Assembly: GCA_029891345.1 (NCBI GenBank)
Contig: CM057009.1
Coordinates: 228,585,120 to 228,649,119 of the forward strand
From: Dryococelus australis
Taxonomy: Eukaryota; Arthropoda; Insecta; Phasmatodea; Phasmatidae
Direction of reading: 5' to 3'
Length of the DNA: 64,000 nucleotides
Positions 1 to 11,259 of the stretch are shown here, one piece after another. The notes beneath the pieces were generated by a model that saw only the letters and a list, made by a program, of their open reading frames with translations, had not been told where the DNA came from and searched no databases. The stretch's first letter is position 1, and each line of letters starts with the position of its first letter. Position numbers and translations under genes: made by a program.

Positions 1-2039
1 AATCGGTAGTTAATAATTTTTTTATTTGTTTTTTTTTTTTTTCAAGCATAGTTGGTTTGAAGGTACAATTGCAGTGCGTTTTCTTGAATAAAATGTAACA
101 GTATCGGCACGTGTTCATTGCGTCCCTTCCATCATTTTCCTTACAGCCTTCGACAGTGAAGTGACACGAATATAATTTACGTATCTAAGTTTAAGTTTGC
201 TTGTATCAGGAAAAGTGCGCAGTGCTGATTTTTCAGAATTATTCTGCAAATAAATTATTTAATTCTAATGGCCAACAAACGCGAATTTAGTGAAGTAAAC
301 TTGGCAAGGATTGCTATCAAAAACGTGTTCAGAGGTTGCAAATGAAAAAAAAAAACAGTAAGTTTGCATATTATCGAAATTTGTAGGTAAATTGTTAACA
401 CAATTATTGAAATACACGTGGTCTGAAAAGCCGTAATTTCCACACTTTTGTAGTAAGTTAATAATATTAGTTTATTTGTCTTTATCGTAAACTCAACGAG
501 TGTAATGTTAACTTCTGTCAAAGTGCGTGCGTGTATATATTGCTGCATCTGTGCGAATACGAACAGCGATCTATGTATCGCGTTTCGCTTTTTTCATTAA
601 AGTTAAAATCTTCCAATTTAAATAATTTTAATGTTATTTTCATGCAAGCAAGATTTTCCATTGGTCCATCCAAACAATATGCAACTTAAAATACCACACA
701 CTCGTAAGAACATCAAAATAATGCCGTCGTCTCACGAAAGACGTAAAACTAAAGCTCCCTTATTAGTTTCCTTTTTCCCTCGAAATAAACAGAACCCCAA
801 CCAATTTAACTCTGTAGTACGAAAAAATTAACAGGGTGGGATGCTAACGTAGCTGTAATATCCTACATTAATTACTGGACGGAAGTAAGCTACCGTCAGA
901 TTTTCTGTGCTTGTCATTACAAGGAACATGAGGAAAGAGGAAAATATATGGTAGTGTGCATTGGACTGAAAACATTTGATTACAAACGTCATTTTCTTCA
1001 GTGACAAAACAGCTGCGTTGGATGGATACATTGTGGCTGTGATACATTTCTGGAACTGTCAAAATTTACCCCACTTACATGAAATGGACAATACGGGACT
1101 TGCGAATGTATGATATAGTTTGTGTAAATGACTTGCATATGTGTGTGTGGGTTTTGGAGTTATTTTGGAACATTTTTGATAACTTTAAGTCATTTAGATT
1201 ATTAGGAGCAAACTTAGGTGGAGCAGGTCCGTTAAATAGGATATTTCGGCTTCTTTGTCAGTGAATTTGTCTGTTGTGCTAATACGTGTAATGTTATGTC
1301 AGAGTAATATGCCGGGCTATATCATAGGAAAGCATATATGATACCTCTGTTGTCCTGTTTGGTATGATGGAAAGTGATTGGTATAGCCGATATGATAAAA
1401 TTGAATGGAATGTAATTAGTTTTCAGGTTTTTAGGGTTATTACTAATAAGAATATTTAGTTTGGAAGAATATGAAGAAAATTTGATGTTTGGACTGTTTT
1501 TTAGACGTAAGTTTGATAAGATATTAAAAATAATATGTTATTTTAAACATTTTCAGAGTGGATATTTGGAGGTTTAAGCTATATAGATAGATAATATGTA
1601 CTTAATTATGATTAGGTGTTTGGGTAGTGCTGGTCAAAATATTTAATTACAATTTTTGTGTTATGTTTCTGTAAATGAACCAACTATCTCTCGGGGTGTG
1701 GAAAAAAAAAATCCATCAATTACAATACATTGTTGATTTTAAAGTAAAGTTTAAAACTGAATGAAGTGTAGCAATTAAGATATTTCTATCATAAGTATTT
1801 CTTACACTTAGCAAATGTTCTCTACAAATTGGATTATCTCGGACATGTATAGGTAAGGATTGGCAGAATGATCGAACCCATATCCTTCCGAATACGGATA
1901 TTTGCCTTATTTTGCATAAATAGTTTTTAGGTTACATTATAATAAATTAAATTATGCAGGAATAGTTTTTAAATATGATATTTTCAACCCTTGTATGTTA
2001 GTTTATTCATGAAATGCAAAGAAATTAAGTAATTACTAC
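1..2039. other. AT-rich stretch with no recognised gene
   Basis: Only short open frames occur here, and none has a recognisable motif, signal peptide or codon pattern. There is a poly-T run near 30-42. Composition is AT-rich, with GT-rich patches after 1,080. I see no splice-flanked exon that I could defend. This could be intron, intergenic DNA or very old transposon sequence. Confidence 0.6.
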
Positions 2040-3290
2040 TATCTGTTCTGAATGTGTGGATGTGTGTGATTGAGGGTAGGTCGTTCCTTGCTTATGATTA
2101 AGTGTGTATCCTTGTCTGTGTGTTTCAGGACTTTCGTCTCTGACTCAATCATTTTTTTTTTCGTTTATATTAGTGTGTCGGTCAACTGATCTTTGCGTGT
2201 TTGTTTACTATTTCATTCATTACGTGTGGTTGAGGCTAGTTTCTTCCTTCCTTGTGTTTAAGTGGAATTCATCTGGACTTTCGTTACATCTCCTTTTTTG
2301 TGTGTTGTAGCATTGAGAGTCGATGAGGGTGTAACAGTGTCTCTAGTCCACGTGCTATTATGATTAAATGTAATTTGCATGTGGTTTTACTAAAGACTTA
2401 TTATTAGTTGTTGAGTTTATAAATACGTATATTTTCCAAGGAAAAAGCTATAAAGAGTGGTACACCAACTTTGTGCGTGTTTAATACTTTATTACTTTGT
2501 TGGATGTGAAGTGGGTTCAAATGGAAGTCGTCTGGTTCCATGGAAAATATGTTGGCCATTTTTGGATTTTAATTGATTGTAATATCTAAAATTGGTAGAG
2601 AAATAGGATAGTAAAATAACTTTGCATGTAGTTCAATCTTTGTGTGTGCATCGTAATTGTGAATCAGGGTAAACAATTTTAATTGACTTGTGGTTTGTGA
2701 AATGGTTCAGTATGTATTTTGTTTTAAATTTCGTGCGAGTGAAGTGGGTTTAATATTAACTCGTTCTTTTAGTTTATGTGGAAGTCGATTAGTGACAATG
2801 CGATGTAGTTGATTCCTGTTATAGTTCTGTGTGCTCCGTAGTTGAAACTTTAAGTATGCTTCATAGATGTTACCGTATTCAGTAATTTCGTTCCTTGCTT
2901 GCTTGAGCCGATAAGTGAAATGTGAGTATTTAATTTGTATTTTGGACGTGTAGCTGTGTTTGGTTAATAACTGTGTAATTCATCTGGGCTTGTGTTGCCT
3001 GTTATGCTAAGTTTTTGGACTCCTATGTTATTGGGCTGTAAAATCCCTTTTTTTGCTTCGTTAATGTAATTACTTCGTTGGGTGTGAAGTGTGTTTAGTA
3101 AGTCATCTGGTATTTCGTTACGTGCGTGTGTATTTCAGGTATAATTCAGAGTAGATCGTTTTAATTCGGATAGTAAACTATATTTTTTCTGTTGTGTGTC
3201 ATTCAATCAATATTTGTTGACATGTATTTGAGTGTAAATCGTATTAATTTCTCTTTGCGATTTATTGATTTGTGTGTAGTATAAAATTGT
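2040..3290 (+). repeat. diverged GT-rich direct repeats
   Basis: Related phrases recur at irregular spacing. A block reading TTACTTTGTTGGATGTGAAG near 2,490, followed by GTCGTCTGG, returns near 3,070 as TTACTTCGTTGGGTGTGAAG followed by GTCATCTGG. Shorter echoes (GTGAAGTGGGTTTAATAT near 2,740, TCATCTGGGCTTGTGTT near 2,980, TTTCAGGACTTTCGTC near 2,125) suggest decayed tandem copies about 250-600 bp long. No reading frame runs through them. Confidence 0.4.
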
Positions 3291-3780
3291 ATGATCAGGG
3301 ACAACAGGCTGCAGGCTGAGGACCTGAAGACTCCATCAAGCCTCCTATATTATCGTCATGGAGGAAAAAATTTCCCTTTATTCCCATTTTCCCGTACAAA
3401 ACAACTGATTTCGAATACAAAACCACCATTTTTTCCTTTATCCCGCAAAAATCCCCGAATTTCCCTACTGCTGATAACAGCTATCTTGGCAGCCAGTACC
3501 AGCAGCCATTTTTACCCTAATTAGCATAAACCAGTGGGTGACCCATTGTTGTGGTATGTGACTCAAGGGGGCTGTGGTGGTGGGTTGTGAGTACTCACCA
3601 TAGAACCGCCATATTGGATCACGAGCGCCACTGACCAACAATATGGCGGTTGCAGGACATGGTAACCAGCTGAGGATGTCGACCATTCTGGTTGCCAGCA
3701 GCTGCCATCAAGTCGCCTCGAATGTTCATTTCGGATTATTTGCACCACTGCCTCTCCCTGAAATCTGCATGTGCATAACA
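3291..3780. other. non-coding segment with GCCAT hairpin
   Basis: The open frames on either strand here are short and overlap one another. None shows a known domain. The segment is richer in GC than its surroundings and carries the inverted repeat reported separately at 3,604-3,651. It leads directly into the TATAAGCATAGTT repeats. Confidence 0.45.
3604..3651. repeat. 13-bp perfect inverted repeat with GCCAT cores
   Basis: AACCGCCATATTG at 3,604-3,616 is the exact reverse complement of 3,639-3,651, with a 22-bp loop. Each arm holds CCGCCATATTG, which resembles the GCCAT core bound by YY1/Pho-type zinc-finger proteins. The similarity is visible in the sequence; any binding is inference. Confidence 0.55.
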
Positions 3781-4320
3781 CATAAGCATAGTTGGCTGTA
3801 ATTACCGAACCGTTTAAGTAATAATTGTCACAGAGTCGTATGGCCTGTCAACTTATAAGTTCACTAGGCTGTAATTTCCGAACAGTTTAAGTTATAGTTT
3901 TCAAATTTATAAAATAGGCATCAACCATGAATATGAGGTCATGGGGTCAAGTATGGCATATGTCAATTTATAAGCATAGTTAGCAGTAATTATATAACAT
4001 TTTAATTCATAGGTGTCGAATTCATAACAAAGACATCAATTCTAGGTGTGGGGTCACCCTTACACCACTTCTTACACTAACATTCCGGTCGGTGTTCACT
4101 GAGTGCCTACAACCAATATTATAATTATAGTTTCTTTTTTTGTTTTCCTCCCTACCGAAAGTGTGCATATTCCACTCACACATTCCGTGTTGAGAGGGGC
4201 ACCCCATTCCAAGACAACCTGGCAGCTTCAGTTCAGGAATGACCTATGCTTACATATAAGCATAGTCTGCTGTAATTTCCGAACTGTTTGAATTACAACT
4301 ACCAAAATCATATAATATGT
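3780..4320 (+). repeat. tandem/dispersed repeat, TATAAGCATAGTT unit
   Basis: At least four diverged units start near 3,783, 3,856, 3,968 and 4,255. Each begins with a TAAGCATAGTT-like word followed by GCTGTAATTTCCGAAC, a TTTAAGTTATA-like stretch, and often ATAACATAGACATCAA. Units are about 70-115 bp, with unrelated sequence between the third and fourth. The same unit reappears at 13,560-13,720, so this is a dispersed repeat family. Confidence 0.6.
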
Positions 4321-4631
4321 TTGCTCAAAAATCATTCAATATTCCTCAGAAATCATTCATTATTCCTCAAAGAACACACCTCGATAAAACTTCTTCCCAT
4401 TTGGATAATTTATCAAACCAAATTCCATCGAATTAAGTAGCTCGAGAAACGCATATTAATTCAGATTGAAGGAAATTTCTCTAACGCAATGTTTACCTTT
4501 AATATACCTTTTCATTCGTTATTTTTACACCTCGGAAATATTTACTGTTTCAAAAAAAGAATTATGTTTCACTAATTCAATCCGGCATTAATTTATTATC
4601 ATACTCTTCTTTTTTTCTATATATGCAGTCT

Positions 4632-5219
4632 TTATACTGCCTTCCTGTTTGCAAATAATACTTCAATGCTTTCATTCAATGTATCCCTGTTCTCAGTAAA
4701 CATAATAATTGAAACCATTTCTTTCATGTTAGAGTATTCCCAGTGTTTTTGAAAACCAAGACAATATCTAACTCTATCTACAAGTTCGTTGGGATATTCC
4801 AAAAAAATGTACTTCTTATTTACAGCAATTTTTGAAGGAAACTCATTGGTGGAACCATAAATGCTGTCTTCACTTCCTGTTTCATTATAAATATCGCATT
4901 TACTTGGCTTTCGAAGAGGCGTATCTTTACCGAGATTACTCTTCGCAGCTAGTTGTGGTATATTATAGCGAAGATCGTAATGTTCACATATTAGTGTAGA
5001 AATTGTGTATTTCGTACGATCCAATTGTATTCCAGACTCTTTATTTAGTGGAATTACGTTAGTAACCTCTCCTAATGTGACATTATGTAGTGGAGACGAT
5101 ACATATTGTTTCTCGTTAGGAAAATTATTTTTACAGACCTTGACTTGTCTATTTAATTTATCCTCTAGGGGCGAATTGTCTATCACAGTTTTTGCAGTTA
5201 AAAATTGCCCGAGATGCAT
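4632..5219 (-). CDS. 195-aa open frame with a Polinton-associated C-terminal motif
   Basis: This is an uninterrupted 195-codon frame in an AT-rich neighbourhood where most frames are under 80 codons. The N-terminal 120 residues match nothing I recognise. Around residues 138-170 the protein reads LEYPNELVDRVRYCLG and then SNMKEMVSII. The frame at 25,021-25,314 has AEYLNELIDRLRLL followed by SHTNKIISII, with nearly the same spacing, so the two share a domain. That second frame lies beside a Polinton integrase. I recall this N-E-L-V/I-D-R motif in small accessory proteins of insect Polintons, but I cannot confirm it here. The first methionine was taken as the start because no upstream signal favours another. 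It looks whole, with no neighbouring Polinton gene on either side. Confidence 0.5.
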   Translation of the reverse strand: MHLGQFLTAKTVIDNSPLEDKLNRQVKVCKNNFPNEKQYVSSPLHNVTLGEVTNVIPLNKESGIQLDRTKYTISTLICEHYDLRYNIPQLAAKSNLGKDTPLRKPSKCDIYNETGSEDSIYGSTNEFPSKIAVNKKYIFLEYPNELVDRVRYCLGFQKHWEYSNMKEMVSIIMFTENRDTLNESIEVLFANRKAV

Positions 5220-5895
5220 TATTCAAACATTTATTCTTCTCGTTTGTACGTGAGTGCATATATGTCTCGGTGTTATTTGAAGTGTAGGCGATTTGGTGAT
5301 ACTTCCGCCTCCATTGGCATCAATTTTAGCTGTCTGAATTCTCTTCAACGTAAGGCGAAAATTTACTTCCCAAAAGATGCCCCCCTCGCAATTGCAGAAT
5401 GTAAACTAACATTATTTCTATATACATGTAATTCTTGAAACTGTAACATATGTAATTAATGACGATAAAGAGCCTTCTACTCTAATATACGTGTATGTCC
5501 GTTGTGCAATTATGGATGTTAATTCACCATGTGGCTAAATCTACATATTTTTGATGGCATACGAATCACATCATACATTCCTTGATTTCGACACATTATA
5601 TAGTACCAGAAATAGGTAATCAGTACATCTTTACTTGATACACTATTAATAAGACAATCTGCTTACTCTATATGTTTCTTGAATCGTTATATACATAATA
5701 TTGCTGTATTATTGGTCTTGATTTTTAAATATGCATTAAAAAGTAATTTAATTTTAGGAATGAATATTTTTATAATTAAATAATCATGTGAAAGAAACTT
5801 TTAATGTGTCAACCTTTTACATAGTTATATGTGTGGAGAGATAGGTTTGGTAGTCTTCTTTAACAAATGTTCAGAATGTTTGTTTTCTGAAACGA
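5220..5895. other. AT-rich spacer, no gene seen
   Basis: This stretch holds short frames only, without recognisable domains. It separates the 195-codon frame from the LTR at about 5.9 kb. The composition is plain AT-rich, with no clear repeats. Confidence 0.5.
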
Positions 5896-5899
5896 TCAT

Positions 5900-6552
5900 G
5901 TTAGGCGAATACTAGCAGATGTGCAGAATGCAGTCGGAGAGTAGATAATGAATCTACCCTCCGTTCCGTTGATGGTTACAGCTATAAGTTGTAAACTCTC
6001 AACAGTATTAAACTTATTGCTGTGGTCACAAACAGCTAGGGCTGGCAGGAAGCACGCAGTCGCGGGGGGCTGCACGACCTCAACAAACCAGCTCAACTGT
6101 TATGGTAACATCTCCCAGGTGGAAGTCACGAGGCTGGGGCCTCGACTATATAAGCTTGGGACACTGGCACCAGGCCAGTGGTCCGAGATAGAGGCTGTCC
6201 TCAGCCACTATCGAGAGAGTCATCTCGCAGTCACCTTCGATATTGCCAGGGTAAATATTACTCCCATTAGGGTGCACTAGGTTGCTGAGACAACAGAATT
6301 GGCGAAGGCACTGTAAGAATCCTTTAGAGCCAGAGCACATTAATTGAGATACTAAGCTAGTCACTCTAGCTCGATGCCAGATCTGTACTGATGATATTCT
6401 GTAGATGGTTCTATTGAGTCATACCTTTGAGTCGCTAACTTGTAATTAATTAACTTGAATAAAGTAGTTTTTCTGTAAATGAGTGCTCTTTCCTCTGACT
6501 ACTTCCAAACCTCTAGTAAGTGTGTGACCTGTTCCCTTCTGGAGAGGTCACT
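5900..6552 (+). repeat. 5' LTR of Gypsy element 1
   Basis: This GC-richer block holds a TATA box (CTATATAAGC, 6,146-6,155) and a polyadenylation signal (AATAAA, 6,458-6,463), the layout of an LTR with U3, R and U5. The segment CGAGAGAGTCATCTCGCAG followed by CAGGGTAAATAT (6,212-6,260) has a clear counterpart on the minus strand near 62.6 kb, also downstream of a TATA box. The left edge is uncertain and could be near TGTTAGGCG at 5,899. The right edge is near the hairpin at 6,554. Confidence 0.6.
6146..6155 (+). promoter_or_regulatory. TATA box of the Gypsy LTR
   Basis: CTATATAAGC lies about 300 bp upstream of the AATAAA signal inside the LTR. The related solo LTR has GCATATATAAGATG in the matching position. 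This fits the RNA polymerase II promoter expected in the U3 part of an LTR. Confidence 0.5.
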
Positions 6553-6553
6553 T

Positions 6554-6575
6554 AAAATGGTGGAGGCACCATTTT
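6554..6575 (+). repeat. 9-bp perfect hairpin at LTR/leader junction
   Basis: AAAATGGTG and CACCATTTT form a perfect stem with a GAGG loop. It sits just after the inferred LTR end, where a primer-binding site and the start of the RNA leader are expected. It may overlap the primer-binding site. I could not assign a primer tRNA. Confidence 0.45.
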
Positions 6576-6639
6576 GCTTCCAACCTCCCCCGTAACATTG
6601 CAGCAAATGTTGCATTAATTTTCACTGAAAACAGTAATT

Positions 6640-8400
6640 TTATTATGCCAGGAAATTGTGGATATGATTCTCGTTCCCCACCACCCTACAGGGTTTGCAT
6701 CCCCTGCCAATGCACAAGTTAATGAAATTAAACTAGTAAACTTGTTTCATGCAGTAGTAAACAGTAGTGATATTGAAAGTTCTCATTCAAAGCCTACTGT
6801 TTTGCTACTTAGCAAATAGAGACTACTCAAGGACACGCAAGCAAGATGGCTGCAACGCCAAATATGTGGCCGTACATTCACCCATTGTTTTGTAGAGTAG
6901 AGAGATTGTGAATGTGCTTACCCTTCTAACAAAGAATTAATGTATGATAAGCCACAGCACCTCCTTTCAGGCCATTTGCTTTTGCTCTAAGAAAATTACT
7001 ACTAAGGCTGCGTGAAGAGGAAATTAAATATTATAGATGTTTTGAGTGTACATCTTAGTACATAAGGATACACGCACGGCAATTTCGTCTAGACAAGTAC
7101 TTCATAACTGAGAACCCCTCATCGTCATTTGCCAGAACAGGATGGAATATTTTGAAACATGTCACTTTCGACTTAACATACAAGCCAAAGAAAGTACAAG
7201 CCAGAATTACTAACACTACAGATAAATTCCATCACCTTATAGAGTCTGCAGAAAAACTTTTAATTCAACACCCTGAATTAATTGAACAATTTGACACAAA
7301 TTCAACACGTCTGACACAGTCTTATACAGTGGCCTCTTACCTACAACACCAACACCACCATACCAAAACACACAGCCTAGCACTTCAGACTACTTATCGC
7401 CCAAACAAATAGACACCACCACAGATCACATTTACAAATCTTGCCTCTAGCCACACCTGTTGCAAATATATAGTACAAACCATAACATGGCTGATCACCA
7501 ACCCATCAAAATTGTGGTTAAAAAAATTGTTGCAATTTATAAGTTTTCTGGGGACAATAATAACACTATGTCAGACTTCCTCGAACAGTATACTTTACCA
7601 ATAAAGACAAATAAGTGGGACGAAGTGGAAAAGTGTTATAGATAGAGATTCTACCTAAATGGCACAGCAATACACACACTAAAATTTTCACACAAGCACA
7701 TAGAATGTTTTTGTAAACAAACTCAAAAACACTTTCACAATTACAGATACCAAGGAATGCCTAAAACAATTAATTTATACAACAAAACAAAAGTTAGGTG
7801 AGAGTGCGTAAACTGACATAGCAAACTACATGTTATATTAGTGCAAATGCAAACAAAACATAAGCGACACCGACTTTATTACTTTTGCCTTCAATTGCAG
7901 ATAAGGTAATAGGTCTTAAAACTTAGACGATTTCAGACATATTAGACAACATAAAATGTGTTGAACTGGGCATATTTTGGTATAACCAAGTTATCACAGG
8001 AACACAAACAAGTTCAGAAACTGAATCTTTGAGGAAAGAAATTTCAAAACTTAAAGAAGAAATCGTGAACCTGACACTACAACTGCACAAATATCCCAAA
8101 TACACGCAATAATCCCAACCCAAACAACTACCGAACACGTATTATCAGCACAACCAACTACCACCCAACTCTGTTCAACAGCATGTGCCACATTCAGTAA
8201 GGAAATACCACAATCAATTCCACACCCCTCGGACACAACCACAAACACATGGCAGACATAATTACAGACTCCAAAACCAACACAATAACTCACAACACTG
8301 GCAACGAAACCAGCACAAAATGAACCAACATATAACTTCCTCACAAACTTGTAACCACACATCTATCTTGCCAAAACACTATTTTAGAAGGGGGCAATAG
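6640..8400 (+). pseudogene. gag: gag-like region of Gypsy element 1
   Basis: Coding-like sequence starts near a methionine at about 6,640 and is clearest at 7,152-7,412 and 7,460-7,645, where KFSGDNNNTMSDFLEQY resembles the start of a Gag capsid domain. The 3' part, 8,100-8,400, is rich in Gln, His and Asn, as often seen in the nucleocapsid end of retrotransposon Gag. Position between the LTR and the protease supports the call. The region is broken. No CCHC knuckle was recognised with confidence. Confidence 0.55.
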
Positions 8401-9103
8401 GCACCTTCCCCGATGATAGAAACATAAAACAGGTGCAACAAAGTAGGGATATCAATCACAAAGAGTCTGGTCCCTTAAGGGTACACCACTAAAATCAGAA
8501 AGGTGTGCAGGGCGAAGTTAACTGGTAAAAGTATACTGACACAATCACCCCCTGAGGAAAAAGTCACATGTATCAATAATGCATGTCAGGTGTTATTTTA
8601 CAAGAGTTAGGGCCAAACCACGAACTTGCAAAGGCCTCAAACAGTTAATTTTAACAACAAAGTAACTTTCAGTGTAACATTTCAAAGACCGAGAACCAGT
8701 ACAGAGGATCAGGATGCCGAAAGAGCGAACACCTGCAAGGCCAAACAAGTTTATCAACACCATGACACGCCCATGAAATATGACCGTGTCATACACATGG
8801 AAATGATGGCTCCCACTGAGCAGGCTGCCTGCAAAGAATGTTCAACTAACCACATCCATGATATCAGAAGCATGTGCGCAGCCTTCATTGGACACTGGTC
8901 ACAGATTGCCTTCACATGTGCTCTGTGTAGGTACTCAGTTCACCAATCAGAAACAAGAATTTCAAATTGACATTGCGGCATGCTTCTGTAAATTCTAATA
9001 GGGTTTTCCATTGGGCAACCAAGATCAAATTGTCATTCATGGGAACTAACATACTGTAAACACAAACAAGGAATCAAGTGGTGATGATAAGTGTGAGCAC
9101 AAC

Positions 9104-9757
9104 ATGATCAACCATCCCTACTTAAACTACATACACAAACAACACACACCGGTCACCAAGTACAAGTGCCATGCCAGTTACATCAAGACGTCAATACCAC
9201 ACATCCTTGTCCGGCTTGGCGATAACACATACAACACTTTATTGGACACTGGCTGTTCACGTTCTTGCATGGCATCAACAATAGTCAATGAAGAGAAACT
9301 ACTTACAGTAACAGAAACATTTATGCTTGTAGGAGCTACACAGAATATTGATGTTCCTCGATTTAAAACTAAAGCATATGTTTACATTCATGGTCACAAT
9401 TTATTTGAAGAATTTATATTATTAGACAATGTCAAGTTAGACATTATCACTGCAGTCGACTTCATGAAACAGTATGACATAGTGCCGGGGCTCACCAAGG
9501 ATACTATGTTTATATATGCATCCAACAATAACATAGATAAAGTTATACTGATTACAACAAATACCATACAATACGACAGAAGTAATTTCATTGAATATCA
9601 TACTAACATAATTGATGCTATAGACACACAATCAACCCACCCAGGGTTAGGCGACATTAAAACAGTTTACATAGCCGCCAACAACACAAACTACAAAACG
9701 TACTTGAAAAGTTTAAAAATAATTTTGCTAGTTCCATTACCAAACTCACAGAGATGA
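9104..9757 (+). pseudogene. pol: aspartic protease region of Gypsy element 1
   Basis: A frame of 217 codons contains LLDTGCSRSCMAS at about residues 46-58, the D-T-G active-site motif of retroviral-type aspartic proteases (the family normally acts as a dimer). This is followed by beta-rich sequence with KLDIITAVDFMKQYDI, typical of the flap-to-C-terminal part of Gypsy proteases. It lies just upstream of the reverse transcriptase, as in Ty3/Gypsy pol. The element as a whole is broken. Confidence 0.75.
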
Positions 9758-9779
9758 AAGAATATGAAATACAACTTGA

Positions 9780-10290
9780 GCTTACAACAGACAAGCCTAT
9801 TCACACATGCCGATACCATATCAATCCTAAATTATGTCAGTAAGTACTGACACAAATACAGCAGATGCTGGATTCCCACATTAGAACACCATCAGAGTCT
9901 CTCTACGCTGCACCAAGCTTAGTGATTTCCAAACGGCAGGGTGATAAAAAATTTGTTACTGATTTTCAACTTCTAAAACAACACCTTAAAAAAGTGCAAT
10001 ATGCTGTACCACGAACCGAGTATATTATTAACACACTGCAGATTTCAAAATATATAACCTCTTTTGACATGTTCAGCAGCTTTTACACAATTCCTGTACG
10101 TAAAAAAGACCAAGAGAAACTGGCATTTAGTGTTGATGATGCAGGTTTATATAATGTACACATATTCTAATTGGCCTCGCAAGAAGTCTGAACTATTTCC
10201 AGAATTTCATCGACATTTTCCTCAGTCCCTTGCACTGGAACACAGCTGTCGCCTACATAGACAACATTTTTACTATAGGTAACACCTTCA
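9780..10290 (+). pseudogene. pol: reverse transcriptase region of Gypsy element 1
   Basis: The finger and palm portions are recognisable: YAAPSLVISKRQGDKKFVTD corresponds to the conserved block with the basic residue and the R/T-D-Y-R/Q-type segment, and ITSFDMFSSFYTIPV matches the first palm aspartate block. Downstream sequence near 10,240 reads like the start of the second catalytic block. The order protease then RT then RNase H is the Ty3/Gypsy order. The region is broken. Confidence 0.75.
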
Positions 10291-10990
10291 TTGAACACCT
10301 ACAAATATAAGAAAAGTAAAGGAACAGCTGTACAAATACAATGTAATTTTGCACAGCAGGAAATGAAGATACTTGGACACTACATAACACCGTCAGGGAT
10401 TAAGACTGATCCCGAGAAAATTGCCACCATTCAACAAATGGCACCGTCCCAAAATGACAAGCAAGTTTGCATATTCCTTGGACTTACATCCTATTTACGA
10501 AAATACATGCTCAACTACGTCCAACTTGCTGAACCATTAACCGAATTAACGAAAGAAAACGTAACATTCAAGTGCACAGAACAGGCACAAAGTGGGTGCG
10601 ACAAACTAAAGGCCGCCCTACTTAAACCTCCCATACTAGCTAAATTTGACGAACGCCGATGCACAATACTAGCTTGTGATGCATCGCACAATGCAATAGA
10701 TGCAGTCCTCATACAGGAAGTTCCCCACAGCAAGGACTGCACTATCATAGCTTTCACTTCTAAGAAGTTGTCGTTGAACAAGAAAAAAATGGTCGGCCAC
10801 AGAAAGAGAACTGTCTGCAATAAAATACTTTCTTATTTATTTTAAACAATATTTATACGACTGTAAATTCGTAATAGAGAGAGATCATGCAAGCATTCGT
10901 TACCATAAGACCATGGCCGAACACCATGTTCGAATTCGAAAACTGGCTGTTGCATTAACTGAATAAGATTTTGAAGCACTAATTATCAAT
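10291..10990 (+). pseudogene. pol: RT connection and RNase H region of Gypsy element 1
   Basis: A 184-codon frame begins with the RT thumb/connection: MKILGHYITPSGIKTDPEKI, then FLGLTSYLRKYM, blocks conserved in Gypsy RT just before RNase H. ILACDASHNAIDAVLIQ and FTSKKLSLNKK are the start of the RNase H domain (catalytic D within the ACDAS block). Sequence beyond the frame, including TLADAMSRLP-like coding near 11,010, matches the RNase H end. Broken. Confidence 0.75.
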
Positions 10991-11259
10991 GGCAAACTCA
11001 ATACACTGGCTGATGCCATGAGCAGACTGCCGATCATACGAGTAGCTGACACAACATGTATTACAGTCAACAACACAACTAACAAGGTGAAACCCAAATT
11101 TATACCGTGCAAAACATTCTACAAAGCGTTAGAAGAGATCCTACTCCAAAATCCAGAGAAAGGGGATAATGTAAAACACAACATCGCAAAATAGATTACA
11201 ACAATTAGCCTGAAATTAAAACACTACTCAAAAAAGAACTCCACACCAAGGAGAAATCA

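Noticed and set aside
5948-6280. 110-codon plus-strand frame
   Set aside because: It overlaps the LTR with its TATA box; the related LTR at 62.6 kb does not share this reading frame. Treated as a chance frame.
8051-8362. 103-codon minus-strand frame
   Set aside because: It is antisense to the Gln/His/Asn-rich gag end; reversed CAX and AAC codons give a Val/Cys/Gly-rich shadow.
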